Assembly: GCA_025360665.1 (NCBI GenBank)
Contig: JANYBU010000252.1
Coordinates: 1-7,633, forward strand
Length of the DNA: 7,633 bases
Reading direction: 5' to 3'
Source of the DNA: Nitrospira sp.
Lineage (GTDB): Bacteria; Nitrospirota; Nitrospiria; Nitrospirales; Nitrospiraceae
Both the position numbers and the translations under genes were made by a program. Below, piece after piece: positions 5,949 to 7,633 of the stretch (its first letter is position 1; every line of letters starts with the position of its first letter). A model generated the notes under the pieces. The model saw only the letters and a program-made list of their open reading frames with translations, searched no databases and was not told where the DNA came from.

Positions 5949-6032
5949 CGTCAATCGTCATTCGTCAAAGGTCAATCGTGGGAGCATGCGATGAATTTCC
6001 CACCAATGACGGTTAACCATTGACCAATGACG
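5949..6032. repeat. Twelve in-register 7-mers, inverted about the centre (frdB-frdA gap)
   Basis: The 84 bp divide exactly into 7-mers. Left units are CGTCAAT (5949), CGTCATT (5956), CGTCAAA (5963), GGTCAAT (5970) and CGTGGGA (5977). Right units are the inverted type: TCCCACC (5998), AATGACG (6005), GTTAACC (6012), ATTGACC (6019) and AATGACG (6026). The 35-nt arms 5949-5983 and 5998-6032 are complementary at about 26 of 35 positions. The 14-nt loop contains GCATGC and the start of ATTTCCCA. The array occupies nearly the whole 96-bp gap, leaving 10 bp before frdA and 2 bp after the frdB stop. Confidence 0.8.
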
Positions 6033-6034
6033 CC

Positions 6035-6748
6035 TCACTTGACGGTTGCGCAGTGATCGGCCAGTTCTTTCTCAGTCATCTTGAGGATCTTGGTCCACTC
6101 GTCGTTAAAGCGGCCGTCTTGAATTTCCTTGATGCGCGTATCCAGGCCCAGTGGCTTCTCGGTGAAATGAGCCCCCTGCGCGCGGCTCACATACAGCGCC
6201 ACGAGATTGGGGGCGATGTCCGCAATGCAGACCGGCGTGCACATCCCGCACATCACACAATCCATGAACATCTCGGACACGCTCTTGAAATCACCGAACA
6301 CGGCTTTCCAGACTCCCTCTCGCACGTCGATCTTCTGCGGGCAGGCTTCGGTGCAAGCATTGCAGTTCCGGCAGAGAGGCGCTTCGGGATAGAGATTGAA
6401 GAGGTCTTGTTTCGGATCTTTGAGCGTCTGAATGTCGTAGGTGGCCTTCCGGGCTGGGAACGGCGGCATCATCGTGATCGACATGCCGTCTTGCACCGCC
6501 ATTTGGCAGGCCAGACAGGTCCTCACTTTAGGGTCGTCCTTGGTCCGATAATAGGCCGCGCAGGCGCCGCAGAACCCGCCGAGACAGCCGGCCCCGCGTA
6601 CAACTTCCTGACCCGAGTACCACAAGGCCTTAATGATCGTGATCCCCTCCGGCACTTCGTACTTCTTGCCGGCAATCTCGATGGTGACCATCTTGTGCCG
6701 GAGAACTTCCGGCTGATCGATGACGTCCTCTTTGTTTTCTTGTGCCAT
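6035..6748 (-). CDS. frdB: Fumarate reductase/succinate dehydrogenase iron-sulfur subunit, three-cluster ferredoxin type
   Basis: The electron-transfer partner of the flavoprotein, 237 residues from ATG 6748. A plant-type [2Fe-2S] domain spans ~20-95, with C55-x4-C60-x2-C63 and C78 or C81 as fourth ligand. A helical ferredoxin domain spans ~120-180, with C126-x2-C129-x2-C132-x3-C136-P and C164-x2-C167-x2-C170-x3-C174. In E. coli SdhB the second motif is C-x5-C-x3-C and binds [3Fe-4S]; here the extra C167 makes it a complete [4Fe-4S] motif. No membrane segment or signal peptide is seen. GGAG sits only 3 nt before this ATG. An in-frame TTG three codons upstream (6757) is an alternative start. 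The gene is flanked on both sides by 7-mer inverted arrays. The natural electron donor and any anchor subunit are not in the window. Confidence 0.9.
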   Translation of the reverse strand: MAQENKEDVIDQPEVLRHKMVTIEIAGKKYEVPEGITIIKALWYSGQEVVRGAGCLGGFCGACAAYYRTKDDPKVRTCLACQMAVQDGMSITMMPPFPARKATYDIQTLKDPKQDLFNLYPEAPLCRNCNACTEACPQKIDVREGVWKAVFGDFKSVSEMFMDCVMCGMCTPVCIADIAPNLVALYVSRAQGAHFTEKPLGLDTRIKEIQDGRFNDEWTKILKMTEKELADHCATVK

Positions 6749-6759
6749 GGTCTCCAAAA

Positions 6760-6843
6760 TCCGCTATCAGCTCTCAGCCATCAGCTTTCAGCCTTCGGAT
6801 TTCCCATTGGCTAATCGCTGACAGCTGGCCGCTGACGGCTTTC
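6760..6843. repeat. Twelve in-register 7-mers, inverted about the centre (icd-frdB gap)
   Basis: This is again 84 bp, exactly twelve 7-mers. Left units are TCAGCTC (6767), TCAGCCA (6774), TCAGCTT (6781) and TCAGCCT (6788). Right units are inverted: GGCTAAT (6809), CGCTGAC (6816), AGCTGGC (6823) and CGCTGAC (6830). The last unit ends exactly one base before the icd stop triplet (6844-6846). The central spacer contains ATTTCCCA (6799-6806), the same octamer found at the centre of the array in the next gap. The unit sequence differs from the other 7-mer array (TCAGCNN versus CGTCAWT), although length, unit count and symmetry are the same. Confidence 0.8.
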
Positions 6844-7633
6844 CTAGGCAATCGCGTCCACGATCGCATTCAAGGTGGGGCTTGGACGCATGGCTTTCGC
6901 TGCCTTTGCATCATCAGGATGATAGTACCCACCGACATCGACCGGCTTCCCTTGAGCAGCAAGTAACTCGCCCGAGATCTTGGCTTCATTGTCCGCCAGA
7001 TCCTTGGCAATCTTGACGAAGCGTGCTGCCAGGCCCTTATCCTGAGTCTGCTGGGCCAAAGCCTGCGCCCAGTAGAGGGCCAGATAGAAATGGCTCCCGC
7101 GATTATCGATCTCGCCCACCTTGCGAGCCGGTGACTTATTGCTCTCCAGGAACTTCGCATTGGCCTGATCCAACGCATCGGCCAAATTTTTGGCTGCTTG
7201 ATTATTGGCCACCTTGGCAAGATGTTCCAATGAGGCGGCGAGGGCCAGAAATTCACCCAGTGAATCCCAGCGCAAATACCCTTCCTCCTGGAACTGCTGC
7301 ACATGCTTGGGTGCGGAACCGCCGGCGCCGGTCTCGAAGAGACCACCGCCGTTCAGCAGGGGAACAATCGAGAGCATCTTGGCGCTGGTCCCGATTTCGA
7401 GAATCGGGAACAAGTCCGTGAGATAGTCCCGCAACACGTTCCCTGTCACAGAGATCGTGTCTTTCCCTTCCTTGATCCGCTCCAACGAAAGGCGCGTCGC
7501 ATCGGCCGGCGTCATGATCCGGATGTCGAGGCCCTTGGTATCATGATCTTTCAAGTAGCGTTCGACCTTCACGAGCAATTGGGCATCGTGCGCTCTGGTC
7601 TTGTCCAGCCAGAAAATCGCCAGAGCGCCGGTG
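6844..7633 (-). CDS. icd: Monomeric NADP-dependent isocitrate dehydrogenase, C-terminal part
   Basis: The last 262 residues of a protein that continues beyond the right edge; the monomeric family is about 740 residues. It interconverts isocitrate and 2-oxoglutarate + CO2 with NADP(H). In an rTCA organism it fixes CO2 reductively. The frame is open to the edge (TGALAIFWLDKTRAHDAQ...), so the TTG at 7578 is internal Leu, not a start. Family signatures are LFETGAGGSAPKHVQQF, LRWDSLGEFLALA, DNRGSHFYLALYWAQAL and GGYYHPDD. Spacing matches the Azotobacter vinelandii enzyme: R68, D69 and D73 of the visible part correspond to R547, D548 and D552 (substrate/metal), and H110, R121 and R170 to H589, R600 and R649 (NADP 2'-phosphate). 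NADP specificity is therefore expected. It is not homologous in fold detail to the dimeric Icd of E. coli. It is the first gene of the visible row and lies 95 bp before frdB. Confidence 0.96.
   Translation of the reverse strand, partial: TGALAIFWLDKTRAHDAQLLVKVERYLKDHDTKGLDIRIMTPADATRLSLERIKEGKDTISVTGNVLRDYLTDLFPILEIGTSAKMLSIVPLLNGGGLFETGAGGSAPKHVQQFQEEGYLRWDSLGEFLALAASLEHLAKVANNQAAKNLADALDQANAKFLESNKSPARKVGEIDNRGSHFYLALYWAQALAQQTQDKGLAARFVKIAKDLADNEAKISGELLAAQGKPVDVGGYYHPDDAKAAKAMRPSPTLNAIVDAIA

Noticed and set aside
6749..6757. TTG start adding three residues to FrdB
   Set aside because: Kept only as an alternative. ATG 6748 is the stronger codon, although the GGAG spacing of 3 nt is short, so the choice is not certain.
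5949..6843. CRISPR array suggested by regular short repeats in the gaps
   Set aside because: Units are 7 bp, degenerate, contiguous without spacers and inverted half-way. CRISPR repeats are 20-50 bp, near-identical and separated by unique spacers.

Overview
The window looks like a chromosomal segment of a chemolithoautotroph that fixes CO2 by the reductive TCA cycle. A Nitrospira-like member of the Nitrospirota is the best guess. This is inference from the combination of a monomeric NADP-type isocitrate dehydrogenase, an anchor-less fumarate reductase pair and succinyl-CoA synthetase, and from general sequence style; no marker gene proves the taxon. Base composition is moderately GC-rich throughout.

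Layout. Apart from an insertion-sequence fragment at the left edge, every gene is on the minus strand, so transcription runs from high to low coordinates: icd (3' part only, running off the right edge), frdB, frdA, sucC, sucD, then a cobalamin-binding-type radical SAM protein. At the left edge the 3' end of an ISL3-type transposase reads rightwards, ends in a likely terminal inverted repeat and converges on the radical SAM gene. The five main genes encode enzymes for 2-oxoglutarate/isocitrate, fumarate/succinate and succinate/succinyl-CoA, which are three steps of the (reductive) TCA cycle. No membrane-anchor subunit and no 2-oxoglutarate:ferredoxin oxidoreductase is present in the window.

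The most unusual feature is what lies between the genes. All five gaps downstream of icd (95-200 bp each) are filled with self-complementary sequence, and the sequence differs at each junction. icd-frdB and frdB-frdA each hold twelve degenerate 7-mers in perfect register, the first half in one orientation and the second half inverted. frdA-sucC and sucD-rSAM hold inverted arrays of degenerate 9-mers. sucC-sucD holds a 92-nt imperfect palindrome plus a small hairpin next to the sucD ribosome binding site. In the frdA-sucC gap a perfect 17-bp stem is followed by six U and then directly by the sucC Shine-Dalgarno. An upstream repeat arm can compete for the same strand, which is the layout of a transcription attenuator.

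Protein-level points. FrdA has Asn where SdhA/FrdA carry the FAD-linking His, and it lacks the usual C-terminal domain. FrdB has a fourth Cys in the motif that normally holds a [3Fe-4S] cluster. Both fit a non-classical, possibly soluble enzyme biased toward fumarate reduction. There is no gene-free stretch longer than 300 bases.
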